A stretch of 64,000 nucleotides of DNA, taken from Rhodanobacter sp. T12-5 (GTDB taxonomy: Bacteria > Pseudomonadota > Gammaproteobacteria > Xanthomonadales > Rhodanobacteraceae). The stretch is from contig NZ_NPKN01000002.1 of the NCBI RefSeq assembly GCF_008329435.1, positions 496,001 through 560,000 of the forward strand. The letters are read 5' to 3'. The position numbers and the translations under genes were made by a program. The notes under the pieces are model-generated. The model worked only from the letters and a program-made list of their open reading frames with translations. It made no database searches and was not told where the DNA came from. Of the stretch, positions 34,621-43,554 are shown one piece after another (position 1 is the first letter of the stretch; each line of letters starts with the position of its first letter).

Positions 34621-36557
34621 TGTGCGGAATTGCCGGTCTGCTTGACCCATCCCACCATTGCCCGCATACGCTGTCTGCGATGCTGGACAGCATCGCGCAT
34701 CGCGGCCCGGATGATGAAGGCAGCTGGATTGACGATGCTGGTATCGCACTCGGCCACCGGCGTCTGTCAATCATCGACCTAAGCGCCGCGGGGCATCAAC
34801 CGATGCTGTCGGCGAGCAACCGTTTTGTGCTGAGTTTCAACGGTGAGATCTACAATCATGCCGTGCTGCGTACAGAACTTGAACGCACTGGTCGAGCACC
34901 GAACTGGCGCGGACATTCCGACACCGAAGTACTGCTGGCAGGCTTCGAAGCCTGGGGTATCGACGCCACGCTGGAGCGGTGCAACGGCATGTTCGCGCTG
35001 GCACTTTGGGATCGACAGCTACGTGCGTTGGTGCTGGCACGCGACCGCATGGGTGAAAAGCCGCTTTACTTTGGCTGGGTGGGGGGAACCTTCGCTTTTG
35101 CTTCCGAGTTGAAGGCACTCGTACACGTGCCGGGTTGGTCGGCGCGAATGCATCAGGCGTCCATCGCCTCGTTTCTCGGATCGGGTTATATCCGGGGACC
35201 ACGATCGGCGGTTGTAGGGATCTATCGGCTCCCTCCCGGTTGCGTGCTGACATTGACATTGGACCAGATGCGCAGGGTGCATGACTGGGAACAACTGTCA
35301 GCCCACATCTCGCGTTTCTGGTCCTTGCGTTCAACAGCAATCGATGGCCTGGGTGCGCCACTGACACCTGATGAATCGGTGGTCGATACCCTCGAAGCCC
35401 TGTTGCGTGATGCCGTGGGGCTTCGCATGGCCGCCGATGTGCCACTCGGCGCGTTTCTCTCAGGCGGGATCGACTCCAGTCTGGTTACAGCGCTGATGCA
35501 GGCGCAGTCTTCACGTCCCGTGCGGACCTTCAGCATCGGCTTCGATGAGGTCGGCTATGACGAGGCTCCGCATGCACGAGCCGTGGCCACTCACCTCGGA
35601 ACCGAACATACAGAGCTATATGTCAGCCCTGACGACGCACTTTCACTGGTCCCCAGCTTGTCCAAGACGTTCGACGAACCGTTCGCAGACAACTCACAAA
35701 TACCCACGTTGTTGGTATCCCGGTTGGCCAGACAGCATGTGACTGTTGCGCTGTCGGGTGATGGTGGCGATGAACTGTTCGCAGGTTACGGACGCTACTT
35801 CGCGATACTCCGGCTATGGCAGATGTTTGGGCCGCTGCCAAAAGTGCTTCGTCGCAACATCGCGCCGGCGCTAGCGATGATGGCGGCCATCTTGCGCCCG
35901 GTCGCGAGGGTTTCCGCCGCAGCCAATAGCCTGTCCCATCGGTTTGCCCGCCTGTCCGAACGCATCGCCGTCGTCGATATTGATGCGCTGCGGCTGTCAT
36001 TCATCGGTGGCACCGGCCTGTCGCGACTCAAGCGCGACGGAACGTTGCAAATTTTCGATCATTGCCGCGCACCATCTGGGGTGGACGATACCTTGCGGCG
36101 GCTTATGTACGGCGATCAACTCGATTATTTGCCGGATGACATTCTGCATAAGGTGGACCGCGCCTCCATGGCCTCCAGCCTGGAAGCCCGTGTCCCCCTG
36201 CTTGATCATCGCGTCGTAGAATTTTCATGGCACTTGTCAAATGAGATGCTGGTCAACCATGGTCAAGGCAAGTATCTGTTGCGCAGCGTGCTGGAGCGAT
36301 ATGTGCCACGCGCGTTGACCGATCGTCCCAAACAAGGTTTCTCGCCTCCCATGGGAGCATGGCTGCGCGGCCCATTGCGCGATTGGGCGGAATCACTGCT
36401 ATCTCACGCCTCACTCCGCGAGCTGCCGATGCTAGACGAGGGGTTCGTCCGCATGCTTTGGCGCTCACATCTGGATCAAAGCACGGACGCAAGTATCGCG
36501 TTGTGGAACGTCCTGATGCTCGCGGACTGGCGCCAGCGATTCCAGGCGACTTCGTAG
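34620..36557 (+). CDS. asnB: Asparagine synthetase-like amidotransferase (glutamine-hydrolysing)
   Basis: A 645-residue enzyme with two domains. The N-terminal class II glutaminase starts with catalytic Cys2 (MCGIAGLLD) and contains HRGPDDEG and SFNGEIYNH. The C-terminal synthetase domain has the PP-loop LSGGIDSSLV (about 282) and the SGDGGDELFAGYGRY motif. Outside glycan clusters AsnB makes asparagine; inside them homologues amidate uronic-acid carboxyls of sugars. The position between a methyltransferase and glycosyltransferases favours the second role. Both start and stop abut neighbours, so it is part of a tight operon. Confidence 0.9.
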   Translation: MCGIAGLLDPSHHCPHTLSAMLDSIAHRGPDDEGSWIDDAGIALGHRRLSIIDLSAAGHQPMLSASNRFVLSFNGEIYNHAVLRTELERTGRAPNWRGHSDTEVLLAGFEAWGIDATLERCNGMFALALWDRQLRALVLARDRMGEKPLYFGWVGGTFAFASELKALVHVPGWSARMHQASIASFLGSGYIRGPRSAVVGIYRLPPGCVLTLTLDQMRRVHDWEQLSAHISRFWSLRSTAIDGLGAPLTPDESVVDTLEALLRDAVGLRMAADVPLGAFLSGGIDSSLVTALMQAQSSRPVRTFSIGFDEVGYDEAPHARAVATHLGTEHTELYVSPDDALSLVPSLSKTFDEPFADNSQIPTLLVSRLARQHVTVALSGDGGDELFAGYGRYFAILRLWQMFGPLPKVLRRNIAPALAMMAAILRPVARVSAAANSLSHRFARLSERIAVVDIDALRLSFIGGTGLSRLKRDGTLQIFDHCRAPSGVDDTLRRLMYGDQLDYLPDDILHKVDRASMASSLEARVPLLDHRVVEFSWHLSNEMLVNHGQGKYLLRSVLERYVPRALTDRPKQGFSPPMGAWLRGPLRDWAESLLSHASLRELPMLDEGFVRMLWRSHLDQSTDASIALWNVLMLADWRQRFQATS

Positions 36558-36559
36558 AC

Positions 36560-37717
36560 ATGCGTATCCTGGTTATCTCCGATCTACCGCAATTCGTCAC
36601 GGGTGGCGCAGAAATGCAGGTCTCCCGACTTATCGAAGCCTGGTTGGATGCAGGACACGAGGTTGTCTGCTTCGGCCGCCGCATGGGCATGGGGCCGGTA
36701 CATATCGGAAGGCATACTGTTCCCGTACGCCGCATCCGAACCACACCCCTTCTCGGCCGGAGTGGTCGCGCAGCCAGCTACTCCCTATCGCTTGCCTGGC
36801 TTTTGCTGCGCCACCGACACTGGGCGGACATCGTCTATACGCGCTTTCTCGGGGAAGCGGCTGCGACGACAGCGCTACTCAAGAAATTCAGGCTGCTTCG
36901 CACCCCGCTAATCGCCACTCCTGCCAATACGCACGGAAAAGGCGATGCCGACTTCCTGCGTTCCATGCCATTTTCCAGACAGGTCATCCGCCTGCTGGAC
37001 AGCGAATGCGACGCGATCAACCTGATCGCAAATGACATGGCCGATGAACTTCTGGCGACGGGTTTCTCTGGCCGCGCTTTCAGTCACATTCCAAACGGCG
37101 TCCCGGTGCGTGAAGTACGAAGACGTCCCGGACCAGTGGGCATTCCGCGATTCGTTGCGGTCGGCAGACTGGCGCCGCAAAAAGGATATGACGTTTTGCT
37201 GCGAGCGATCGCGCTGATTGGCGAGCGCCTGCAACCAGGACAAGTGAGGATCGCCGGAGGCGGGCCGGAACAGAAACGACTCCAAGGCCTCGCGAACGAC
37301 CTGCAGATATCTGACCGGGTCGAATGGCTGGGCGAACTAACCCAGAAACAGGTAGCGGATCAGCTCGCGTTCGCAGATGTCTTCCTGCTGCCTTCGATGT
37401 ATGAAGGTTTTTCGAACGCCGGCCTCGAGGCGATGGAACGTGGACTCCCGTTGATCTTGACGCAATGCGGAGGGCTTGACCTGTACGTCGACGCAAACAG
37501 TGGCTGGGTAGTTCCTCCCGGTGACCCCGTTGCGCTGGCTCAATCAATTTCGCAGGCACTAATCACGCCGGCCGATCGGTTGTCCGCGATGGGTGCGTCT
37601 GCCCGCGATTGTGTAGAACGCAATTTTGATATCCTCATTATCGCGGACCGCTATATCGCATTGTTTGATCGTCTCAAGAAAACTCCTCGCCTGGCTGCAA
37701 GTAAACCCGCTTCATGA
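36560..37717 (+). CDS. Glycosyltransferase family 4 protein
   Basis: A 385-residue GT-B enzyme. The N-terminus has the GT4 phosphate loop region MRILVISDLPQFVTGGAEMQ, and the C-terminal domain has FVAVGRLAPQKGYDVLLRAI, RIAGGGPEQKRL, RVEWLGELT and the donor motif PSMYEGFSNAGLEAMERG. ATG 36560 lies two bases after the asnB stop; the frame is open further upstream but that part overlaps asnB. It likely adds one hexose-type residue to the lipid-linked glycan. Confidence 0.9.
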   Translation: MRILVISDLPQFVTGGAEMQVSRLIEAWLDAGHEVVCFGRRMGMGPVHIGRHTVPVRRIRTTPLLGRSGRAASYSLSLAWLLLRHRHWADIVYTRFLGEAAATTALLKKFRLLRTPLIATPANTHGKGDADFLRSMPFSRQVIRLLDSECDAINLIANDMADELLATGFSGRAFSHIPNGVPVREVRRRPGPVGIPRFVAVGRLAPQKGYDVLLRAIALIGERLQPGQVRIAGGGPEQKRLQGLANDLQISDRVEWLGELTQKQVADQLAFADVFLLPSMYEGFSNAGLEAMERGLPLILTQCGGLDLYVDANSGWVVPPGDPVALAQSISQALITPADRLSAMGASARDCVERNFDILIIADRYIALFDRLKKTPRLAASKPAS

Positions 37718-38631
37718 ATCGCTCGAAGCACCTGATCAGCGTCGTGATCCCCATTTTTCAAGATGGGGAACGCGCCTTGGTCGCAGCACGTGCCATGTTA
37801 AAGCAGTCATTGCCCCCAGGCTTCAACATTGAAGTCATTGCCGTTGATGATGGTTCGGGGGACGGTACCCTTCAAATACTCGCGCAATGCAAGGACGAGC
37901 GCTTGCTCGTCATCCAACTCGACTCGAACCAAGGCCGTTCAACAGCACGCAACGTGGGCGCACAGCGAGCCCGCGGAGAAATGATCGTATTCATGGATTG
38001 CGATTGCATTCCGGCTGACGACAGCTTCCTCGCCGAGCACCACAAAACACTCCAATCAGGATGTGTAGCAAGTACTGGACATGTCACTGGGATCGACGAT
38101 GATTTCTGGAGTCGATACCAGCGCGACGCATCGCAACGTCGTCAGTACCAGCATGCGAAGGGTGCCGTCTGCGCTGGAAGCTCTCAGAACATGGCCGTGC
38201 GCGGATCCGCTTTCGAGGGGGTTGGCGGGTTCGATACGGCATTTCGACATTATGGCTTCGAGGACCGTGACTTGCTATTGCGTTTGGCCGACGTTGGCAA
38301 CATTGCATGGGCAGCAGGTGCAGTCGTCTACCATCTCGACAGCCTGACGTTGCCTGAGGTCAGCCGCAAAATGATGCAAGCAGGTGGATCGAGCGCTCGC
38401 GCCTTCGCAAGACGACATCCAGTCGCCTATCGCACTCTGGGGTATGCGGGCATTGATGCTCGGCTACATCCATGGTTACGTCCGATCGGGAAAATGTCGG
38501 GACCATTCGCGCTGAGGCTGGCACCTCATATCGATCCGATGCTGAAACGCCTGCCCTTCCCATTGGCAAAAATCCTGGTCAAGTCAACTTGCGCGTTGGT
38601 GTTCCTGTACGGGACTACGCGCGACCATTAA
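37714..38631 (+). CDS. Glycosyltransferase family 2 protein
   Basis: A 305-residue GT-A enzyme. The N-terminal ISVVIPIFQDGERAL is followed by the nucleotide-binding AVDDGSGDGTLQIL, the DXD-type FMDCDCIP and, further on, the acceptor region GGFDTAFRHYGFEDRDLLLRL. No membrane helix is seen except weak hydrophobicity near the C-terminus. The start overlaps the preceding gene by four bases (ATGA), and the 3' end overlaps the convergent methyltransferase gene by 17 bases. Confidence 0.88.
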   Translation: MNRSKHLISVVIPIFQDGERALVAARAMLKQSLPPGFNIEVIAVDDGSGDGTLQILAQCKDERLLVIQLDSNQGRSTARNVGAQRARGEMIVFMDCDCIPADDSFLAEHHKTLQSGCVASTGHVTGIDDDFWSRYQRDASQRRQYQHAKGAVCAGSSQNMAVRGSAFEGVGGFDTAFRHYGFEDRDLLLRLADVGNIAWAAGAVVYHLDSLTLPEVSRKMMQAGGSSARAFARRHPVAYRTLGYAGIDARLHPWLRPIGKMSGPFALRLAPHIDPMLKRLPFPLAKILVKSTCALVFLYGTTRDH

Positions 38632-39388
38632 ATTTCGGAATAACCTTGCGACAAGCAAAAACCATTTGGTGACAGTGGTTGGCATCAACGCGCTCAAAAA
38701 ACGATTGTGCCCATATCGGCAGGGGGTAGTAACCAAAACCTCTCGCTCTTTCGACACAAAAACCAGTCATCTGCAGGAATTTTTTTAAAGCTCTGAAGCT
38801 GAAGACAACCAGATGCCTGTGTTGGGGCGTGTCCAACGTCAGGTCATCACGCATGACGTCGGAAACCTGAGGGGGCTGATCAAACTGAATAAGTCGATTG
38901 GAATCCGGATGAGGACCCGACGACGGCATTCTTCCGAGCAATATCTGCGCAGCAGTGAAGTATGTGCTGATATTGGGGGTCAGAATGATGAGCTTGCCAC
39001 CCGGCTTGAGCACGCGGTGGCATTCGCCAATAAATGAGCAAGGCATCAAGAGGTGCTCGACGACCGAGTATGCGATGACGCAATCCTGACTTTCGGATTC
39101 AATCGGCAAAGCCTTGTTGAGATCGGCCTCACGGATATGCAGTCCTGCTGCATTGCCCCGCTTAACATCATCTCGGTTCCACTCCAGACCGGAATAGCGA
39201 AACTGATCATCGTCCGTAGCATAAGATCCGAACGTCGCCATTCTTTCGTGACCGCTCCCACTGCCACAATCGAGTATCTGAGCAACGGGATGCAAAGTTG
39301 CCTGCGCTCGCGCGAACGCGTAGGCATCCCGCATCGTGCGCGCATACTGCTTCTTGAGCGCATTCCGCATCAAACCCATCGGCCACAT
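38615..39388 (-). CDS. Class I SAM-dependent methyltransferase
   Basis: A 257-residue enzyme. Motif I is LDCGSGSGHERMATFG (about 40-55); EADLNKALPIESESQDCVIAYS and VEHLLMPCSFIGECHRVLKPGGKLIIL follow, typical of Methyltransf_11. ATG 39388 is preferred because GGGGGAAAG lies a few bases upstream, inside the end of the preceding glycosyltransferase gene; the longer frame to 39469 would overlap that gene. It is expressed with the two minus-strand glycosyltransferases upstream of it. Confidence 0.78.
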   Translation of the reverse strand: MWPMGLMRNALKKQYARTMRDAYAFARAQATLHPVAQILDCGSGSGHERMATFGSYATDDDQFRYSGLEWNRDDVKRGNAAGLHIREADLNKALPIESESQDCVIAYSVVEHLLMPCSFIGECHRVLKPGGKLIILTPNISTYFTAAQILLGRMPSSGPHPDSNRLIQFDQPPQVSDVMRDDLTLDTPQHRHLVVFSFRALKKFLQMTGFCVERARGFGYYPLPIWAQSFFERVDANHCHQMVFACRKVIPKFNGRA

Positions 39389-39389
39389 T

Positions 39390-40625
39390 TTACTTTCCCC
39401 CGTGTGTGATTTGCCGCACCAGCTTGCCCAACGCTCGCGCGTAGCTTTCGGCAACCGATTGCCAATCAAATTTCCTACACAGGGACGCTCGTGTTCGAGC
39501 GGTGCCTATCGGGAAGGGTGGCTCAGATAGCAACGCGATCACCGCGCGACCGATCGCCGCAGCTGAGCCTGGCGTCACCAGCACAGCCTGGTCTTCGTCG
39601 AACACTTCCCGCACGGCAGGAAGGTCGCTGACTACCACCGGACAAGCGCAGCCAGCCGCTTCAACTGGAGTCAACCCCAGCCCCTCCTGATCACCCGAAG
39701 ATGCCTGTACAAAAGGTGCAACGAATACTGCCGCGCGCCTATACAGCGCTGGAAGCTCTGACTGGGACAATGCACCGACAAAGCGAATCTTGGCCTGCAG
39801 GCCGAGTTGCCGAACTTGTGCCAGACGCTCCGCTTGCTCTGGCCCGAAACCGACGACAGTGAGATGGGAAGATGGATGTGCCGTGAGTACGGTCGGCATC
39901 GCATCAATCAGGTAACGCAGGCCTTTCTTCTCTACAAGCCGACCCACAAACAAGATCTCGTCGGATGATCGTTGCGCTGTCGGGCCAGGGGTGAATCGCC
40001 CCTCCAGATCCACACCCATGGATTGCACACCCACCTTGCCAACATCCGCACCCATGCGCTTCAGTTCATCACGCATGGCTTCACTGACTACGGTAACCGC
40101 GGAGGCCTTCTGGACGACAAACCGTTTGAGCTGGCTGAAAACCTTCCCCCGCAACGCAAACAGGTCCGCGCCATGCGCGGTAACCAGAAAGGGAGGAGCC
40201 CGTCCGGACAACTTGCCAAGCAGGGCTGCAATCAATCCCTGGGGGAGCAGCCAGTGAGCATGGATCACGTCGATCTGTCTGGTCCGCAACAAGCGCCACG
40301 TTCGCCATGCCTGCGCCCACACGAAGGTGGGCACCAACAGCATCTTCCAGCGGTGGCGACGCAGGTTGGTGACGATGCCCCCATCGTTGACGAGCGTTTC
40401 GAAGCGCCGTGGCGCATATCGGTAACGAATCACTTCCACGCCGTCCAGGGTCTCCCGCGCCGTGGCGCCCGGCGCGCTGGGAACTACGGCGATGACCTTG
40501 AAATGATCGGTCAGGCGCTTGGCCAGCTCATGTACGAATCCGGGCTCGTGGTCGCCACTCCAACGTGGATAAGTGGAGGCGAGCACGAGTAGTGTCGGCC
40601 GTTTGGAACCAGGATCGTCAGGCAT
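39390..40625 (-). CDS. Glycosyltransferase family 4 protein
   Basis: A 411-residue GT-B enzyme. The N-terminal domain has LASTYPRWSGDHEPGFVHEL, VIHAHWLLPQGLIAALLG and VTAHGADLF; the C-terminal domain has ILFVGRLVEKKGLRYLIDAM, TVVGFGPEQAERLAQ, IRFVGALSQSELPALYRRA and EGLGLTPVEAAGCACPVV. The YPRWSGDHEPGF start is shared with exopolysaccharide GT4 enzymes. It is more GC-rich than the plus-strand island genes. Start overlaps the downstream end of the DPM-like gene by eight bases. Confidence 0.9.
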   Translation of the reverse strand: MPDDPGSKRPTLLVLASTYPRWSGDHEPGFVHELAKRLTDHFKVIAVVPSAPGATARETLDGVEVIRYRYAPRRFETLVNDGGIVTNLRRHRWKMLLVPTFVWAQAWRTWRLLRTRQIDVIHAHWLLPQGLIAALLGKLSGRAPPFLVTAHGADLFALRGKVFSQLKRFVVQKASAVTVVSEAMRDELKRMGADVGKVGVQSMGVDLEGRFTPGPTAQRSSDEILFVGRLVEKKGLRYLIDAMPTVLTAHPSSHLTVVGFGPEQAERLAQVRQLGLQAKIRFVGALSQSELPALYRRAAVFVAPFVQASSGDQEGLGLTPVEAAGCACPVVVSDLPAVREVFDEDQAVLVTPGSAAAIGRAVIALLSEPPFPIGTARTRASLCRKFDWQSVAESYARALGKLVRQITHGGK

Positions 40626-41538
40626 CGCGTCGATACATCAAGCCGGTGATCTGCTCGGACACCAGACCGATCAGGAACACGATCACGGACGCGCTCCACA
40701 GCAGTGTACTCATGTTGGTGAGCCGACCATCCTGCATGAAAGTCCATGCATAGTTCGCGCAGCCAAGCAAAAAGAACACCACGCTCGCGGGCACAAACAG
40801 CTTCAATGGCGAGTAGAGCGTGGCGATCTTGAAGATGATCAGCAGGAAACGCAGGCCGTCACGCAGCGGCCTGATGTGGCTTTTGCCGATGCGCTGGGCG
40901 GCCTTGATCGGGACGTAGGCGACCGGATAGGCGCTGCGGAAGAAGGCCATGGTGCTGGTGGTGGGGTAGCTGAAGCCGTTCGGCAGCAGGTGCAGGAATT
41001 CGCGGAACTTGTCGGCGCGCACGGCGCGGAAGCCTGAGGTGAGGTCGGCTACGGGATGCCCGGTCATGCGGCTGGCCAACCAGTTGTACAAGGTATTGGC
41101 GAGTCCGCGGCCGACACCGGCCTGGCTGCCCCAGTCACGGGCGCCGACCACCATGTCGTAGCCCTGATCGAGTTGTTCGAGCAAGCGGGCGATATCGGAA
41201 AAATCGTGCTGGCCATCGCCGTCCATGAACACCAGGATCTCGCCATCCGCGGCGCGGGTACCCCGCTTGATCGCTGCGCCGTTACCCATCGAATACGGCG
41301 AGGACAGGCACGCGACTCCGTTGCTCCTGCAAATGTCGCGGGTGTCGTCCGTTGAGCCGTCGTCGACCACGATGATTTCGGCCTCGGGATGCGCAGCACG
41401 CAGGCACGGCAACAGCTCGGTCAGCGCGGGCGCTTCATTCTTGGCGGGCAGGATGATGCTCAGGCGGTTCAACAGATGGGTCCCCTCGGCAGAGAGGAGA
41501 TCATAGCGTGAAGGCCGTGGCGTGTTTGCCGGAGTCAT
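40618..41538 (-). CDS. Polyprenyl-phosphate glycosyltransferase (dolichyl-phosphate mannose synthase-like GT2)
   Basis: A 306-residue GT2 enzyme. LSIILPAKNEAPALTELLP, IIVVDDGSTDDTRDIC, the metal-binding FMDGDGQHDF and DLTSGFRAVRADKF are typical of the DPM1/GtrB group. Two C-terminal membrane helices (about 235-290) anchor it. These enzymes move a sugar from a nucleotide donor to undecaprenyl phosphate, giving the donor that GT-C enzymes use. It would supply the two TMTC-like transferases. It is the first gene of a minus-strand trio and is divergent from pilB. Confidence 0.88.
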   Translation of the reverse strand: MTPANTPRPSRYDLLSAEGTHLLNRLSIILPAKNEAPALTELLPCLRAAHPEAEIIVVDDGSTDDTRDICRSNGVACLSSPYSMGNGAAIKRGTRAADGEILVFMDGDGQHDFSDIARLLEQLDQGYDMVVGARDWGSQAGVGRGLANTLYNWLASRMTGHPVADLTSGFRAVRADKFREFLHLLPNGFSYPTTSTMAFFRSAYPVAYVPIKAAQRIGKSHIRPLRDGLRFLLIIFKIATLYSPLKLFVPASVVFFLLGCANYAWTFMQDGRLTNMSTLLWSASVIVFLIGLVSEQITGLMYRRDA

Positions 41539-41690
41539 CCTGGTTTTGTGTGCCCTTCAGCCACCTCGGCGAGTGCCGAGTGGGGGATTTGTGCATTGCA
41601 TCACTCGCCGATCCAGAAAACAGCCCGAAGGGGTGACCTGACGTCCAGACTGCTGTAGATTCAACGCCATACGGGGGGAACGTCCAAGTC

Positions 41691-43412
41691 ATGTCAACTC
41701 AATTGCAACCATCGCTCGCGGGTTTGTCTGGCATGGCGCGTCGCCTGGTTTCCGAGGGTGTCCTGCCGGAAGCCGAGGTGCGCAAGGCGATGGCCGACAG
41801 CGCACAGCAAAAGGCGTCGTTGATGGGCTGGATGCTCGACCACAATCTGGTCGAAGGCATTCAGTTGACCCAGATCGCATCGGCCGAATTCGGCATGCCG
41901 ATGATGGATGTTGCCTCGATCAACCCCAAGACCATGCCGCTCGACCTGATCAGCGAAGCCCTGATCAGCAAGCACCAGGCATTGCCGCTGTTCCGCCGTG
42001 GCAAGCGATTGTTCGTCGGCATCGCCGATCCGATGCAGTCGCACGCGCTGGACGAGATCAAGTTCCACTCCAATTGCATGGTCGAGCCGATCCTGGTCGA
42101 GCGTGGTTCATTGCAGCGCGTGATCGAAGGCCTGCTCAACAGCATGCGCGACACCATGCCCGACATGGGTGGCAGCGAGCTGGACGACATGGAGCTCGAT
42201 ATCGCCGAAGACGAAGCCGAGTCGACCGGCATCGATGCCAATGCTGCCGATGACGCGCCGGTGGTGAAGTTCGTCAACAAGATCCTGGTCGACGCGATTC
42301 GCCGGGGCGCCTCGGATATCCACTTCGAACCGTTCGAGACGCAATACCGCGTGCGCCTGCGCATGGACGGCATGCTGCGTGCAGTCGCCAGTCCGCCGAT
42401 GAAGATGGCCAATCGCATTTCCTCGCGCATCAAGGTAATGGCGCAACTGGACATTGCCGAAAAGCGCGTGCCGCAGGATGGCCGCATCAAGCTCAACTTG
42501 TCCAAGACCCGCGCCGTCGACTTTCGCGTGAGCTCGTTGCCGACGCTGTTTGGCGAAAAGATCGTGCTGCGCATCCTGGACGGCTCCTCGGCGAAGGTGG
42601 GCATCGAGAAGCTCGGCTACGAGCCGGAGCAACAGAAGCTTTACCTCGACGCAATCCAGAAGCCCTACGGCATGGTGCTGGTTACCGGCCCGACAGGTTC
42701 GGGCAAGACTGTCTCCCTGTATACCGGACTGAACATCCTCAACACGGCGGAGCGCAACATCTCGACGGTGGAAGACCCCGTGGAAATCCGCGTCGAGGGA
42801 ATCAACCAGGTGCAGCAGAACGTCAAGCGCGGCATGACGTTCGCCAGCGCGCTGCGCTCATTCCTGCGCCAGGATCCGGACGTGATCATGGTCGGCGAGA
42901 TCCGCGACCTGGAAACCGCCGAGATCGCGATCAAGGCGGCACAGACCGGCCACATGGTGCTGTCCACCCTGCATACGAACGACGCCGCGCAGACCATCTC
43001 GCGCCTGATGAACATGGGCATCGCTCCGTACAACATCACCTCGTCGGTGACCTTGATCATTGCCCAGCGACTGGCGCGACGCCTGCACGACTGCAAGAAG
43101 CCGCAGAACCTGCCCCCCGAAGTGCTGCTCAAGGCCGGCTTTGCCCAGGCCGACATCGATGCCGGCCTGACCATTTACGAGGCCGGCGGCTGCGACGGCT
43201 GCAACGACGGCTACAAGGGCCGTGTGGGCATCTATCAGGTCATGCCGATGCTGGAAGAGATCCAGAAAATCATCCTGCAAGGCGGCAATGCGCTGCAGAT
43301 CGCCGAGGCGGCACGCAACGCCGGGGTAAACGACTTGCGCGCGTCGGCGCTGCTCAAGGTGAAAAACGGCCTGACCAGTCTGGCCGAGATCGACCGCGTG
43401 ACGAAGGACTGA
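41691..43412 (+). CDS. pilB: Type IV pilus assembly ATPase PilB
   Basis: A 573-residue hexameric ATPase that powers pilus extension. An N-terminal MshEN-like domain (about 10-160) precedes the motor: Walker A GPTGSGKT (333-340), the Asp box EDPVEIR, the Walker B region DPDVIMVGEIRDLETA and the His box STLHTNDA. The zinc tetracysteine includes GGCDGCNDGYKG near the C-terminus. The ribosome site GGGGGGAA is strong. pilB usually lies next to pilA; here ~17 kb of glycan genes separate them. Confidence 0.97.
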   Translation: MSTQLQPSLAGLSGMARRLVSEGVLPEAEVRKAMADSAQQKASLMGWMLDHNLVEGIQLTQIASAEFGMPMMDVASINPKTMPLDLISEALISKHQALPLFRRGKRLFVGIADPMQSHALDEIKFHSNCMVEPILVERGSLQRVIEGLLNSMRDTMPDMGGSELDDMELDIAEDEAESTGIDANAADDAPVVKFVNKILVDAIRRGASDIHFEPFETQYRVRLRMDGMLRAVASPPMKMANRISSRIKVMAQLDIAEKRVPQDGRIKLNLSKTRAVDFRVSSLPTLFGEKIVLRILDGSSAKVGIEKLGYEPEQQKLYLDAIQKPYGMVLVTGPTGSGKTVSLYTGLNILNTAERNISTVEDPVEIRVEGINQVQQNVKRGMTFASALRSFLRQDPDVIMVGEIRDLETAEIAIKAAQTGHMVLSTLHTNDAAQTISRLMNMGIAPYNITSSVTLIIAQRLARRLHDCKKPQNLPPEVLLKAGFAQADIDAGLTIYEAGGCDGCNDGYKGRVGIYQVMPMLEEIQKIILQGGNALQIAEAARNAGVNDLRASALLKVKNGLTSLAEIDRVTKD

Positions 43413-43554
43413 GGCCATGGATCTGCGACGCCTGTAACAACGAACTTGCGTCCGACGCCACGGTTTGGCGCGACGGCCTGCCTTAAGCTGTATAAATAAC
43501 CTGTCAACCGCCAACTGGCGCGGATCTGCACTGAACAACCGGGGGAAGATGCGC

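Noticed and set aside
41590..41625. Sigma-54-like sequence upstream of pilB (GGGGG...TTGCAT)
   Set aside because: The GG to GC distance is eleven bases, one too many for a -24/-12 promoter.
43460..43500. Possible promoter between pilB and pilC (TATAAA at 43491)
   Set aside because: A -10-like hexamer exists but no -35 at normal spacing; pilB and pilC may simply be co-transcribed.
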